Source of the DNA: Phocaeicola sartorii JCM 17136 = DSM 21941
Lineage (GTDB): Bacteria > Bacteroidota > Bacteroidia > Bacteroidales > Bacteroidaceae
Direction: 5' to 3'
NCBI RefSeq assembly: GCF_000614185.1
Contig: NZ_BAKM01000039.1
Coordinates: 1 to 38,634 of the forward strand
Length of the DNA: 38,634 nt
Of this stretch, positions 8,181 through 16,907 are shown in pieces. Every line of letters starts with the position of its first letter. Position 1 is the stretch's first letter. The translations under genes were made by a program, and so were the position numbers. The notes beneath the pieces were generated by a model that saw only the letters and a list, made by a program, of their open reading frames with translations, was not told the DNA's origin and searched no databases.

Positions 8181-9136
8181 AAGTTATAAGGTGTATTTTT
8201 ATCTGCCATCGGATTTATTGCACGACATGTTTTTGATGGATATCCTGCCATTACTTCCTGAGCAAATGATTTATTACAAATGATTCTGTATGCGATTTTA
8301 CTTATATCATTATTCTTTTCTCTATGGGATACATAAAAAATATCTTGCATATAACAACCGGAACACTGGTTCTCATAATGATAACAAGCATTGGGCACAA
8401 TGCTTTTGTATTGCTGTGAGTTCTTTAGAAATCTATTTATTCCGCTATTCATCATTTGTGGATAATACAAGGTCCCATTATCTACTTTTGTTGTAACATC
8501 AGAAATAATAAAGATTCCATTAGTTTTAAGCAATGGGGAAAAATACGAAGCTATCAACTCATATGGATTGTTTCCATTAAAAGTTCCATGTTGTACAAAT
8601 TCATTTATAGCTTTAAAAGACATCATAAAATGATATTGCATATTTGACACATTTATGACCTCCTGTATTTCCTGTTCAGATTCGACATAAATACATTGAG
8701 GGTTGATATGTATTTCAAGTCTAAATTCTGGTGCCCTTTCTACCGACTCTGTAAGATGATATAAAAAACGTATTGCATCAGGATTTGCATCGTATGCATT
8801 TATATTTACACGTTTTAGATTAGGAAGATTTTCGCTCAATACAACAAGTAAACCTATAATTTCACCACCTGTCCCACAACAAAAATCTAGCACATTGATT
8901 TCTTGTAAATTATACAATGATTGTTTATAGTTGTCATTTGTCATTAGAGAGGCTAAAATGCTATAAACTTCAGCAAAACTTCTAGGGAAATATGTTCCCA
9001 AATACAATTTTATAAATTCATATGGCTGATCTGGATTATAAACCACCTCCATAGGGCGTGGTTCATAGACAGCCTCAAAATCGTCAAAGATGATTTTATC
9101 AAGCCATATTGGAAGTATAACAGATTTATTATCCAT
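8171..9136 (-). CDS. SAM-dependent methyltransferase-like protein, first gene of the operon
   Basis: A 321-aa protein with a class I methyltransferase core. The SAM-binding loop is LDFCCGTGGE (83-92) and the acidic ribose-contact motif is AYDANPD (114-120). Strand 5 region is NGIFIISDVTT (206-216). No DPPY or NPPF motif of N6/N4 DNA methyltransferases is present, and no PC motif of C5 enzymes, so DNA as substrate is not supported. A late cysteine group (Cys251, Cys258, Cys261, in ENQCSGCYMQ) could bind metal. A small RNA, protein or metabolite substrate is possible. It has its own promoter-like site 50 bases upstream and leads a run of overlapping genes. Confidence 0.75.
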   Translation of the reverse strand: MDNKSVILPIWLDKIIFDDFEAVYEPRPMEVVYNPDQPYEFIKLYLGTYFPRSFAEVYSILASLMTNDNYKQSLYNLQEINVLDFCCGTGGEIIGLLVVLSENLPNLKRVNINAYDANPDAIRFLYHLTESVERAPEFRLEIHINPQCIYVESEQEIQEVINVSNMQYHFMMSFKAINEFVQHGTFNGNNPYELIASYFSPLLKTNGIFIISDVTTKVDNGTLYYPQMMNSGINRFLKNSQQYKSIVPNACYHYENQCSGCYMQDIFYVSHREKNNDISKIAYRIICNKSFAQEVMAGYPSKTCRAINPMADKNTPYNLWH

Positions 9137-9188
9137 AAGACTTCTCTTTTATCTATTGTAGTATTTGTGAATTGTCAATATTTGGACA

Positions 9189-9196
9189 CAAATATA
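9189..9196 (-). promoter_or_regulatory. Bacteroides-type -7 promoter box for the methyltransferase operon
   Basis: On the minus strand the sequence reads TATATTTG, matching the TAnnTTTG consensus, about 50 bases upstream of the methyltransferase start. The -33 region is T-rich but has no clear TTTG. It lies just downstream of a terminator, so the operon looks transcriptionally independent. Confidence 0.5.
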
Positions 9197-9197
9197 T

Positions 9198-9248
9198 AAA
9201 AAGGATTGCAGACTCACTAGAAAATCTCAGAAAAGCTGCAATTCTTTT
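9198..9248 (-). terminator. Terminator-like hairpin separating the mobilization remnant from the methyltransferase operon
   Basis: On the minus strand AAAAGAATTGCAG pairs with CTGCAATCCTTTTT across a ~24-base loop and runs into a T tract. It would end transcription coming from the remnant at 9287-10062. Confidence 0.5.
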
Positions 9249-9286
9249 GTGAGAAAGATTATCTGCCTACAAAACAACGCCATTTG

Positions 9287-10062
9287 TTATCGTTTTCGTT
9301 TGAATGAAGTCATATTATTATCATGCTTCTTCTCACCCCACATCAAATCAGAAGATGAACTACCAGAACCTGTGCTGACATGAACCTCTGCCTGTCCACC
9401 GGCAGCAAGGGTAAAAGTTACTTCCAACAGTTCAGCCTGCCTTACGCTTACCTGTTCCTGCGGCTCGAAGACGGCGTTGACAAACTCCTCGTCCGTGATT
9501 TGCCCGTTGAAATGTCTTTGGGCCACATCATAGTCTATATGGAACTTGGTGTCCTCAAAAAGTTTCTCTCCGACCCGTGTCCAGATGTGGAGCGACGGAT
9601 TCCGGTAGTTGGACACGCTGATTCGGACAAGCTCGGCACCGGATGAGAGGCTATAACGCTGAGGGTTTGCCTTGCGGTCAAGCAAGTCTATCTGTTTCCG
9701 CTGCCTGCCTATAACGGCATCTTTCTCTTCTGACTGCCGCTCGGCGGCTTCCGCCCTGCGGATGGCTGCGTCTATCTCTTTCTGGTAGCTGTTCCGCAGC
9801 TTTTCGATTCCTGATTTATGTTGTTCCTGCAACCGTGCCTTTTCTGCCTGAAGAGCCTTAATCTGTCTATTAAGTCGAAGTCTCGGTGGAGCATTTTTTC
9901 AGATAGACGGAAACTTTCATCGGCATCGCTTTTTGATTCACATCGCAAAGGTAAATAAATTCCCGTATATGTTCCCATATATCCCGAAGAAACCTGCAAC
10001 GGATTAAGACAAATTAAAAAGTCGTTCCCGAATCTGATACCGCATAAAATGCAGTATATCAA
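9287..10062 (-). pseudogene. Remnant of a coiled-coil mobilization-type protein
   Basis: The downstream frame (9832 to 9287) gives ~180 residues: a charged coiled coil (IEKLRNSYQKEIDAAIRRAEAAE), then a globular tail with LVRISVSNYRNPSLHIW, EEFVNAVFEPQEQ and a serine-rich end. The upstream frame supplies ESKSDADESFRLSEKMLHRDF. Restoring one base near 9874-9878 joins them through RLNRQIKALQAEKARLQ. No relaxase catalytic motif is present, and the sequence before ~9950 is unlike a gene start, so the 5' part is lost. The base composition is richer in G+C than the operon beside it. I place it among Bacteroides mobilization or plasmid-recombination proteins only tentatively. Confidence 0.45.
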
Positions 10063-10198
10063 CGGTTATATTTGCAGATGTTTGGCTTTTCTTTTCATTT
10101 TGACCTTTATTTGTCTTCCCTAATATCATATATTGCAGTTCCACGCTTTTTTTTATGTATAAATACTTCTTTGGGAACTAGGGGTAAATAGTAACAAA

Positions 10199-10661
10199 AT
10201 GAAAGACTATGGTAAATGCCTAATTGTGAGGGGGAACTAAAAGTTCAAAAAGTAAATGACGACTATTCTGCAATATTGAAATGTAAATATTGTAATAAGA
10301 TTTTTAGAGTGACATTTGATGAAAGAAGATTTCCTTCTAATATAAATTCGTTTAATTGGGGGGCTTTTGGATTATGGCCTATATGGGGAATATGGAATAA
10401 AAGACCTCATCTTATTATTTGTTATTTAGTCCTTAGATTATTCTCTTCATCAGCAATGCCTACACCTATGATATTACTGAGTGGTGTGGTTGCTGTCAGC
10501 TTTTCTTTTTACTATGGTTTTCGGGGTAATAAAATATCTTGGTTTGAAAAGGAATGGCCATCTGTGGAAGTATTTGAAAAAAACAATTGTTTTGGGAAAT
10601 TGCAGGTGTTGTATGTTTTATCATAAGCATATTTGTTTTTCTTTTCTCTTTAAAATCGTAA
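10199..10661 (+). CDS. Zinc-ribbon membrane protein, DUF2628-like, two apparent frameshifts
   Basis: As written, the longest frame starts at 10216 with PNCEGELKVQ and ends at 10626. Adding one C to the CC at 10219-10220 joins it to an upstream start, giving MKDYGKCPNCEGEL and completing a CPNC...CKYC zinc ribbon. Adding one A to the A run at 10577-10583 replaces the abrupt end with FWEIAGVVCFIISIFVF, a normal transmembrane helix, and a stop at 10659-10661. The repaired protein is 154 aa: zinc ribbon, then NSFNWGAFGLWPIWGIWNK as in DUF2628-type proteins, then three to four membrane segments. Function unknown. Confidence 0.6.
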
Positions 10662-10680
10662 TAAGTTATTTTGCATAATA

Positions 10681-11091
10681 ATGAAGATTGAAGAAATTAA
10701 AGAAGGAATGGATGTAAATAAAAATCCATTGAGACGAGATGGAAAAGGGCAATTAGTCAAGAAAGCTTCTAGCAAGTATTTTGAATCTCCTATAAGAAAT
10801 CCTATACCTCAATTTATAGAGAATAAAAAAATATTTCCGTTTGCAGAAGGTGTTAATAGGTTATTATTCGTCTTATGGTTAATTGTTTCTTTATTTATAG
10901 AAGTTGGAAACTGGCGGTTCTACTATTTTGATAAATTGAATTCACAATGGTTTTTTTCTACTGATTTAATAGATATCGTAGAATGTGATTCTATTGGAAA
11001 TTATGGCATTGGAGTTGGTGCATGTTTGCTAATCGCAATGATGTATTTGGTCTTTTTATGGGTTTATCGGGGATTCTGTAAAGAACCATGA
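10681..11091 (+). CDS. Hypothetical two-pass membrane protein
   Basis: A 136-aa protein, not recognised. The first ~55 residues are charged and cytoplasmic-like. Two hydrophobic helices follow at about 59-76 (LLFVLWLIVSLFIEV) and 109-130 (GIGVGACLLIAMMYLVFLWV), with a short loop between. It starts 19 bases after the zinc-ribbon gene in the same direction, so the two are probably co-transcribed. Confidence 0.6.
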   Translation: MKIEEIKEGMDVNKNPLRRDGKGQLVKKASSKYFESPIRNPIPQFIENKKIFPFAEGVNRLLFVLWLIVSLFIEVGNWRFYYFDKLNSQWFFSTDLIDIVECDSIGNYGIGVGACLLIAMMYLVFLWVYRGFCKEP

Positions 11092-11323
11092 GCTAATAAA
11101 AATAGATATTTTATTGTAGCTTTTAATAAATAGCACACGAATTTTATTTTGATAAAATGAAACTGTAATATAATAATTGTAATGTAGAAAAATGAGAAAA
11201 TCACTTATTTGTAAGAGATTGTCAATGGAAATAAGTAAATTTGCACTCGGTATGAGGCAACTCATGCCCGAGGCATATTAATAAAAAAAGCGATATGCTC
11301 TCTGTTTTATCGGATAGAGTGTT

Positions 11324-11674
11324 ATGTATATGAAGAATATTGAAGCAAACAAACAGCTTATAGCAGCGTGCGGTCTTTACTGTGGCGCATGCCGTAAGTA
11401 TCTTGCGGAGAAATGTCCAGGTTGTCGGCTCAACGAGAAAGCTTCATGGTGTAAAATAAGAACTTGTGTCCATCGGCATGGCTTCCATTCCTGTGCTGAA
11501 TGCTGTAAGGATGTGACAGAGTGTAAGACATATTCCAATCTTATCGGAAAGATATTCGCTTTTCTGTTCAAATCAGATCGTCCTGCTTGTATCCGCTACA
11601 TCAGGGAGCATGACGAACAGGCTTTTGCAGAAGAAATGACAAAACGTAAATGTCAGACAATGCAGAAGAAATAA
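11324..11674 (+). CDS. DUF3795 cysteine-rich protein
   Basis: A 116-aa protein with the DUF3795 signature: AACGLYCGACRKYL near the N-terminus, then CPGCRL, CKIRTC and CAECC. The many paired cysteines suggest metal binding. There is no signal peptide. Met1 and Met3 are both possible starts. The family is common in anaerobes and its function is unknown. No neighbour suggests a pathway. Confidence 0.85.
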   Translation: MYMKNIEANKQLIAACGLYCGACRKYLAEKCPGCRLNEKASWCKIRTCVHRHGFHSCAECCKDVTECKTYSNLIGKIFAFLFKSDRPACIRYIREHDEQAFAEEMTKRKCQTMQKK

Positions 11675-11944
11675 CGCCAAGAAGTATGAGGAATAATGTG
11701 GGAGGAATGCCAAGAATAGCACCGACGATGCGATGGACCAGTTCAAAGACAGACATAGACAGGTATTAGATCTGGCAGGGCGTTTAACCGATAGTGGATT
11801 GTTCGGCAAAGCCCATTACAATTGGACTGGAACAACCTCACTCGCCTCCTGTTTTATCAGTACTGCAAGTGCTCACTATGATTAGGCCTTGAAAAAACTG
11901 AAAATACATCGAAAAAAGAATACGAAACAATAAAAACAAAATAG
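11675..11944. other. Intergenic stretch with a startless open frame
   Basis: Plus-strand frame 11711-11885 is open for nearly 60 codons (STDDAMDQFKDRHRQVLDLAG then FGKAHYNWTGTTSLASC) and reads like protein, but it follows a stop and has no start codon in frame. It is probably the tail of a lost gene. Nothing else is evident. Confidence 0.4.
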
Positions 11945-12556
11945 ATGAACAACGAAATTTTATATATCCTTCTGCCGGATTATGCAGCGCATGAGATTGT
12001 CTATCTTTCACAAGCTGTCGCTTCCGATGAATTTGCGCTGAAAGAGAATCCGAAGTATGTCAATAAGGTTGTTGCTCCGACAATGGAACCTGTAAAATCT
12101 ATCGGTGGCTTCCGGACTTTACCTGATTATTCGTTTGAAACGATGCCCGATGACTATGCCGCATTGGTGCTGATTGGCGGTTTCGGATGGAATACAACTG
12201 TTGCGAAACAGGTTGTGCCGATTGTCAAACAGGCCATTGAGAAGGGCAAGGTTGTCGGAGCTATATGCAACGGGGCTTCGTTTATGGCAAAGTGCGGATT
12301 TCTCAATGAGGTAAAGCATACAGGAAACGGTCTGGAACAATTGAAGCTTTGGGGAGGAGACTGTTATACAAATCCAGCTGGATATATCCACGCCCAAGCG
12401 GTCAGTGACAGGAATATTGTGACGGCAAACGGGTCTGCAACCCTTGAATTTGCTAAAGAACTCTTACTGTTGCTTGAGAATGATACGCCGGAGCGTATCG
12501 AAATGTATTATCAGTTCAACAAACAAGGCTTCTGCTTGCTTTGTGCCGGTCAATAA
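11945..12556 (+). CDS. DJ-1/PfpI family protein (type 1 glutamine amidotransferase-like)
   Basis: A 203-aa protein with the DJ-1/PfpI fold. ALVLIGGFGW supplies the oxyanion strand, VVGAICNGASFMA carries the nucleophile-elbow cysteine, and NIVTANGSATLEFAKELL is the conserved C-terminal segment. It lacks a signal peptide. Family members include chaperones, proteases and deglycase-like stress proteins, and which applies here cannot be told. It differs clearly from the second DJ-1 homologue at 22122-22673, so the two are not a recent duplication. Confidence 0.85.
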   Translation: MNNEILYILLPDYAAHEIVYLSQAVASDEFALKENPKYVNKVVAPTMEPVKSIGGFRTLPDYSFETMPDDYAALVLIGGFGWNTTVAKQVVPIVKQAIEKGKVVGAICNGASFMAKCGFLNEVKHTGNGLEQLKLWGGDCYTNPAGYIHAQAVSDRNIVTANGSATLEFAKELLLLLENDTPERIEMYYQFNKQGFCLLCAGQ

Positions 12557-12592
12557 TTGTATGGAAATAATATATAGGTGATTGTCGTCATT

Positions 12593-13904
12593 CTACCGTC
12601 TGTGAAAAGTAGGATATTTGTTATTGAAACGGAACCCGAATCCCAGCATCAGATAGTTAGGGTCATGGAAATCCTGCAAATTATATCCGATATGAAGGAA
12701 TGAGCTGCGCGTAACTTCTATCTTTAGCGCCAAGATCTGGTAGAAAGATTTTAAATCTCCGCCTGCATGAATCACATTGGTACCCAATCCTATGCCTACG
12801 GTGAAATAAGGCATCACGTACTCGGCACGTCCCGAAACCCCCAGTGCCAGTTGCTTGCCTGCAGACGGCTTGAGGAACTCGTTGCCGTATCCGTCCGGAC
12901 TATACACATTCGCACTGCCGTCATAAACCCCGTCCAATGAAATGCCTGCACGGAACTTATATCCGAAATTATACATCGGCGCGAAATTGAATCCCAGCAC
13001 CGGATAAGCTCCGGAGAGGCAACCATCTGTCCTTCGCCAATCGTTACTCCCTTTCTGCGCCATGAACCGAACAATACTAAGTCATAACTGATATGACGGG
13101 GAAATTTAGGTACGGGTGATTGATATAAGGGTTTTGTAAAATATTCTTCTTTTCTATTGATATTGTAAACCAACCCTACCTTTAGTCCGATAGAATTGAG
13201 TCCTGCATTCGGGAATTTAGTATTACCGTTGGAAAAATGCGTCACTGCCACCCCGGTTGTGAAATCGAATTGGGGAGAGAGCATCCAGTTGAAATAGAAA
13301 TTTGTGTTCAGATAGGCGTTTACTTTCGAACCTATCACCTTATTATAAGGGTTCAAATCACTGTGATAAGGTTTCCAGCCGAATGAGGCTCCGAAATTCC
13401 ATTCGTAGTTTAACGACAGCCGTTGGTTGAAACGGGTGATGCGTGCTCCTTGAAACAAATAGACGGTAAGCGGGTTGCCCAACTGCTGCTTCTCATACAT
13501 ATTATAATAGGCCACGCCGATACCTTGATAGGCGCCTCTGTAAATGCGGTCGGTATAGGTGTTCGGATGAAACTGGAACGAGTATTTCAAGTGAAGCGAC
13601 AGGGAGTTCTCTATGGGCCTGTTGTCCAGATTCTCTCCTCTGAAAAAAGAACTGGTGGGGAATATGTATCCGGGGCGCGCTTCCAGGCCGATGCGATGGA
13701 TAAAGTGGCGTCTCAATGACAAGGAATCTACAAAGAGGTGATTGGGAATATTCGTCTGGACAGAGGAAGAGGTAACCAATGCTGTATCTACAGGATTTCC
13801 CTCTGTATTGTTTTTAGTTTCGTCCTCGGCAAAAGCATGTTACTTACGAACAGCAATACGCTCAGAAGTATCATGATTTTCCATTTTTGTATTGTGCCTT
13901 TCAT
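12593..13904 (-). CDS. Acyloxyacyl hydrolase / PagL-like outer-membrane protein, two apparent frameshifts
   Basis: Three frame pieces give a 437-aa protein. Starting at the ATG at 13902-13904, MKGTIQKWKIMILLSVLLF continues, after one T is restored in the run at 13831-13834, into NMLFAEDETKN, a good signal peptide with cleavage after LFA. A second missing base near 13011-13014 joins MVASPG to AYPVLGFNFAP. The rest is repeated amphipathic beta strands with aromatic girdles. GVAVTHFSNGNTKFPNAG carries the His-Ser pair typical of PagL lipid A deacylases, and the C-terminus is a beta strand. It probably remodels lipid A in the outer membrane; substrate is inferred. Confidence 0.75.
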
Positions 13905-13969
13905 ACTCCGTGTGATGTTTTTGTGTTTTTTATTGATCTATAGTATGGTCTGATTTTTTGTTTGTGGCA

Positions 13970-13977
13970 CAAATATA
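13970..13977 (-). promoter_or_regulatory. Bacteroides-type -7 box for the PagL-like gene
   Basis: The minus strand reads TATATTTG about 65 bases upstream of the repaired ATG at 13904. The -33 region is only T-rich. The position supports the upstream ATG rather than the TTG at 13777-13779. Confidence 0.5.
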
Positions 13978-14011
13978 AGCATAGTATTTGAAAAAAGAAA
14001 TTTGTTGGATA

Positions 14012-14033
14012 TAAAAAGGTTTTGTATAACCTT
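14012..14033 (-). terminator. Possible terminator of the cassette operon
   Basis: On the minus strand AAGGTT and AACCTT form a 6-bp stem with a 6-base loop followed by TTTATAT. It lies 40 bases beyond the nadK remnant. The stem is short. Confidence 0.35.
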
Positions 14034-14073
14034 GATAACCACTATTTAAACTATTTTGAGGATGAATTGCAAT

Positions 14074-14335
14074 ATCATCCTCTGCCATCGGCTCCCCACA
14101 TCATCTTATTTCGGAGCGTGTTGAAAAAGATGTGGCAGTTCCGTTTGACTACCTTTATTTTATAATCAGCCTTGCGGATTGTGAGTTGGCTGCCTTCACG
14201 GCAAGTCTCACTTCGTCCGTCGATAGCAATCAGAAAATTGTGGCTGCGGCTCTCTATATCCAGTGTGATTTCCCAGTCGTCGTTGATCACGATGGGGCGT
14301 ACGTTCAAGCTGTGTGGCGCAACCGGGTGATGGCG
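14074..14335 (-). pseudogene. Duplicate 3' end of nadK (remnant)
   Basis: This 262-bp segment matches the nadK 3' end at 18369-18631 with only about five differences (four substitutions and one missing G in a GGG/GGGG run). It encodes the last ~80 NAD kinase residues including AIDGRSETCREGSQL and the KMMWGADGRG terminus, but no kinase N-terminus. Matching stops at TGATGGCG on one side and at the stop codon's ATCATCC on the other. It most likely marks the old nadK end displaced when the 14336-18368 cassette arrived. Confidence 0.9.
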
Positions 14336-16015
14336 CTATGGTTTTGTAATGTTCACTCCACGATCTTGGATATTATCAGATTGCACTTTCTGTTTTATGT
14401 TCTCTATCGTTGAAGAATAAACTTTTATAGGCTTTTCCAATATTTCTTTTCCCAATAATCGGGCTTCGTCTGTTCTCTTTTGTTCTTTGTACAGCTCGTA
14501 AAGTTTGAAAAGAGGAATAAAACGAACCGGACACATGTATGATGCTTTTAAATAATGTCTTTCGGCTTCTGGATAATTTTTTAACTTCCAGTTATTATCT
14601 GCCAACAACATTTCAATATCATAGTCATTTAGATATTTAGTGCATTTTCTTACTATCTCTAGACTTTCATCATATAGCATGTTATCATAAAGAACGGAAC
14701 TATAATTGAACAAAAAATAGGGATTATAAGACATTTTATTATACAAGTCTTTGTAATTCAAATATGCTTTTTCAAAATAGCCAAAAGACACATTTCGTAT
14801 TTGTTTCTTCCATGTGTATTGGCTGAAAGCATCACTGAAAATATTATAAATGCCATAACAGCATATTATTATTATGAAATATTTTATACAATAAATAGAC
14901 GTTTCCATTTTATAAACTCTCTTCATTCTGAAAGAGGATAAGCTATAGGCTAGCAAGAATGATACTAATGGATATCTGAAGGGGTAGGAAAAAGAGGAAC
15001 ATATCATGATGACTAATAAACATAGCTCGGCTTCTTCTTTTTTTTCTTTACTGGTAAATAGAAGAATAATGGGAATCGCTAATATGATAAATCCCAACAA
15101 GCCATATTCTATCAAAACTAATAGATATTCATTGAAAGGATGAAATACATTGCTTGCCAACATAGCATATTTACTATCTTTATCTTTCTGAAATACTTTT
15201 GCTTGGAAGTTCATATAATCGCGCTTGAAACTTCCACTTCCTGTTCCACATAATATTGTCTTTTCATTTATCATAGAAATGGAGGTCTTATAAATGAATA
15301 TCCGTCCATTAGTTGAATCGGACTTGTAAAAAATGGCAACAACTAACAAAAGACAAATTAATAATGATTGTGTGATGGTTTTATGCCGGAAAATAAAAAA
15401 AGAAAGTACGGCTGTACATGCTATTATACCAGTTCTTGATTGAGAAGCAAGAACGGATGAGAAAATAATAAAAGCTCCTATATAATATAAGATCTTCATT
15501 CTTTTGGATGCGGTTTTCTGTATGAGTTCGCATGCAAAAGGAAATATGCATGACAATGAGATTGAAAACCCTGCGGGGTTATCAAAACTTCCTGTAACAA
15601 AAGTGTTGTTTTTAATAAAATGTGAGATGCCCCATACAGATAAGATAACTCCTGTAAGTAAAAGAATTTTATTTATCTTTAAGTTTGACAGAGAATTGTT
15701 GTTGATTATGAAGAAAGAATAAATCAGCCAAAAGCTAATGAAATTGTAAATGAAAGAAATATGATGTGGTGAGGCTATGAAAGCTCTGATTGTTATATAA
15801 AATATAGCTAATGTAATACAAATATATATTGCATCTACATTACATAAAATCTTCTTTTTGATATTTCTTCCTATAAATAGGATTGCCCCAATTAATATAA
15901 TTAATTGAAATGCAATCCATTTAATGGTTATTGTCGGTTCGACAAGTCCTTCATAAACTGGTAGGCTTGTCCCTGCAATTATCAGAAGATAGAAAAAAGA
16001 TTCTGATTTAATCAT
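14336..16015 (-). CDS. O-antigen ligase/polymerase-like membrane protein with C-terminal TPR-type repeats
   Basis: A 559-aa protein. About ten or more hydrophobic helices fill residues ~5-400, with the Wzy_C-type central part (SQSRTGIIACTAVLSFF, then a long loop with GTGSGSFKRDYMNF and NEYLLVLIEYGLLGFI). The last ~150 residues are soluble helical repeats (YDESLEIVRKC, KNYPEAERHYLKA, YKEQKRTDEARLLGKEI). The family transfers or polymerises glycans at the inner membrane. It overlaps the TlpA-type gene by 8 bases. Its stop codon sits exactly at the edge of the nadK duplicate, so the 3' end may have been set by the insertion. The substrate is unknown. Confidence 0.75.
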   Translation of the reverse strand: MIKSESFFYLLIIAGTSLPVYEGLVEPTITIKWIAFQLIILIGAILFIGRNIKKKILCNVDAIYICITLAIFYITIRAFIASPHHISFIYNFISFWLIYSFFIINNNSLSNLKINKILLLTGVILSVWGISHFIKNNTFVTGSFDNPAGFSISLSCIFPFACELIQKTASKRMKILYYIGAFIIFSSVLASQSRTGIIACTAVLSFFIFRHKTITQSLLICLLLVVAIFYKSDSTNGRIFIYKTSISMINEKTILCGTGSGSFKRDYMNFQAKVFQKDKDSKYAMLASNVFHPFNEYLLVLIEYGLLGFIILAIPIILLFTSKEKKEEAELCLLVIMICSSFSYPFRYPLVSFLLAYSLSSFRMKRVYKMETSIYCIKYFIIIICCYGIYNIFSDAFSQYTWKKQIRNVSFGYFEKAYLNYKDLYNKMSYNPYFLFNYSSVLYDNMLYDESLEIVRKCTKYLNDYDIEMLLADNNWKLKNYPEAERHYLKASYMCPVRFIPLFKLYELYKEQKRTDEARLLGKEILEKPIKVYSSTIENIKQKVQSDNIQDRGVNITKP

Positions 16016-16844
16016 GTAACAGTTCTTCTAATTTTGTTCTCGCGAAATTTAGCGAACCTCTGAAAATCACATTGTGATATTCGTCCAAGATGAGGATGGT
16101 AGGTACAACATGAAATTCTATGCAATCCAATAAAGGATTTTCGTAATCTGTTGCAAATACGGTGAAATCATGTCCCCTATCCGTAATAAGTTTCTGTCCG
16201 GTTTTTATGTCTTCATCCTTTCTGTCATTTTTGAGAAAAACTGATGCAATGATGATGGTGGAGTCGTTCTTATACTTTTCATGCATTTTTTGTAGATTAG
16301 GAAAACTTTTGAAACAGCTGGAACAATGGCTTCCCCAAAAATACAATACTATATATTTGCCTTTTAGTTCCTTCAGCTTAAATTTTTTATTGCTGTCCTC
16401 AATGGAATAATCAGCAACATTCAATGTCTGTTCTTTATTAAGCTTTCCATAGTTATAAATTTCAGCCCACCTGTCTGCAACTTTTGTTATTCCCAATAGC
16501 CATATCAAGCACCCTATAATGATTAAAATCTTGTTTTTGTATTCGTACGCTAGTATTGTCGTGATGAATGCCCATAGAATGCAAAGACAGTATATAAAAG
16601 AAATTTCTGTACCCGCAAAATCTACAATTCTTAGCGGTAACTCGATGAATGCCATTCCTGTAAAAATAGCACCATAAATCATCCGTCTTTTTTGATTGGA
16701 GTATTTCTTTAGCATCCATAGTGTTAGTAGTACATAAAGAATACTCCCTGCCACTGTCGCCCACCGAAAAGAAACTGAACGAATAGGGGAAAAAATAATA
16801 TATGTTGCAAATGAATAAAGAAATATTTTGAAAAAAGTTTTCAT
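16008..16844 (-). CDS. Membrane-anchored TlpA-type thioredoxin
   Basis: A 278-aa protein. Residues ~1-125 contain about four or five membrane helices, like a MauE/DoxX-type redox membrane module. Residues ~140-278 are a thioredoxin fold facing the periplasm with the CSSC active site at 174-177 (YFWGSHCSSCFKSFP) and the cis-proline segment HVVPTILILD. It should exchange disulfides on secreted proteins. The neighbouring gene encodes a lipoprotein with a cysteine-rich tail, an obvious candidate substrate; that pairing is an inference from position. Confidence 0.8.
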   Translation of the reverse strand: MKTFFKIFLYSFATYIIFSPIRSVSFRWATVAGSILYVLLTLWMLKKYSNQKRRMIYGAIFTGMAFIELPLRIVDFAGTEISFIYCLCILWAFITTILAYEYKNKILIIIGCLIWLLGITKVADRWAEIYNYGKLNKEQTLNVADYSIEDSNKKFKLKELKGKYIVLYFWGSHCSSCFKSFPNLQKMHEKYKNDSTIIIASVFLKNDRKDEDIKTGQKLITDRGHDFTVFATDYENPLLDCIEFHVVPTILILDEYHNVIFRGSLNFARTKLEELLHD

Positions 16845-16907
16845 AGCGTATCTTTTATTTTATGTAGCGGACAGAGTGTTTTAGCCCTGTCTGCTCTGTT
16901 TCTATTT

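Noticed and set aside
8171..9136. Restriction-modification methyltransferase
   Set aside because: No DNA-methylase catalytic motif and no restriction endonuclease gene in the operon.
9772..10062. Independent 96-aa gene
   Set aside because: Its C-terminal part joins the 9287-9832 frame after one base is restored; the rest does not look like a gene start.
13777..13779. TTG start for the PagL-like gene
   Set aside because: An ATG at 13902-13904 with a full signal peptide is recovered by restoring one T.
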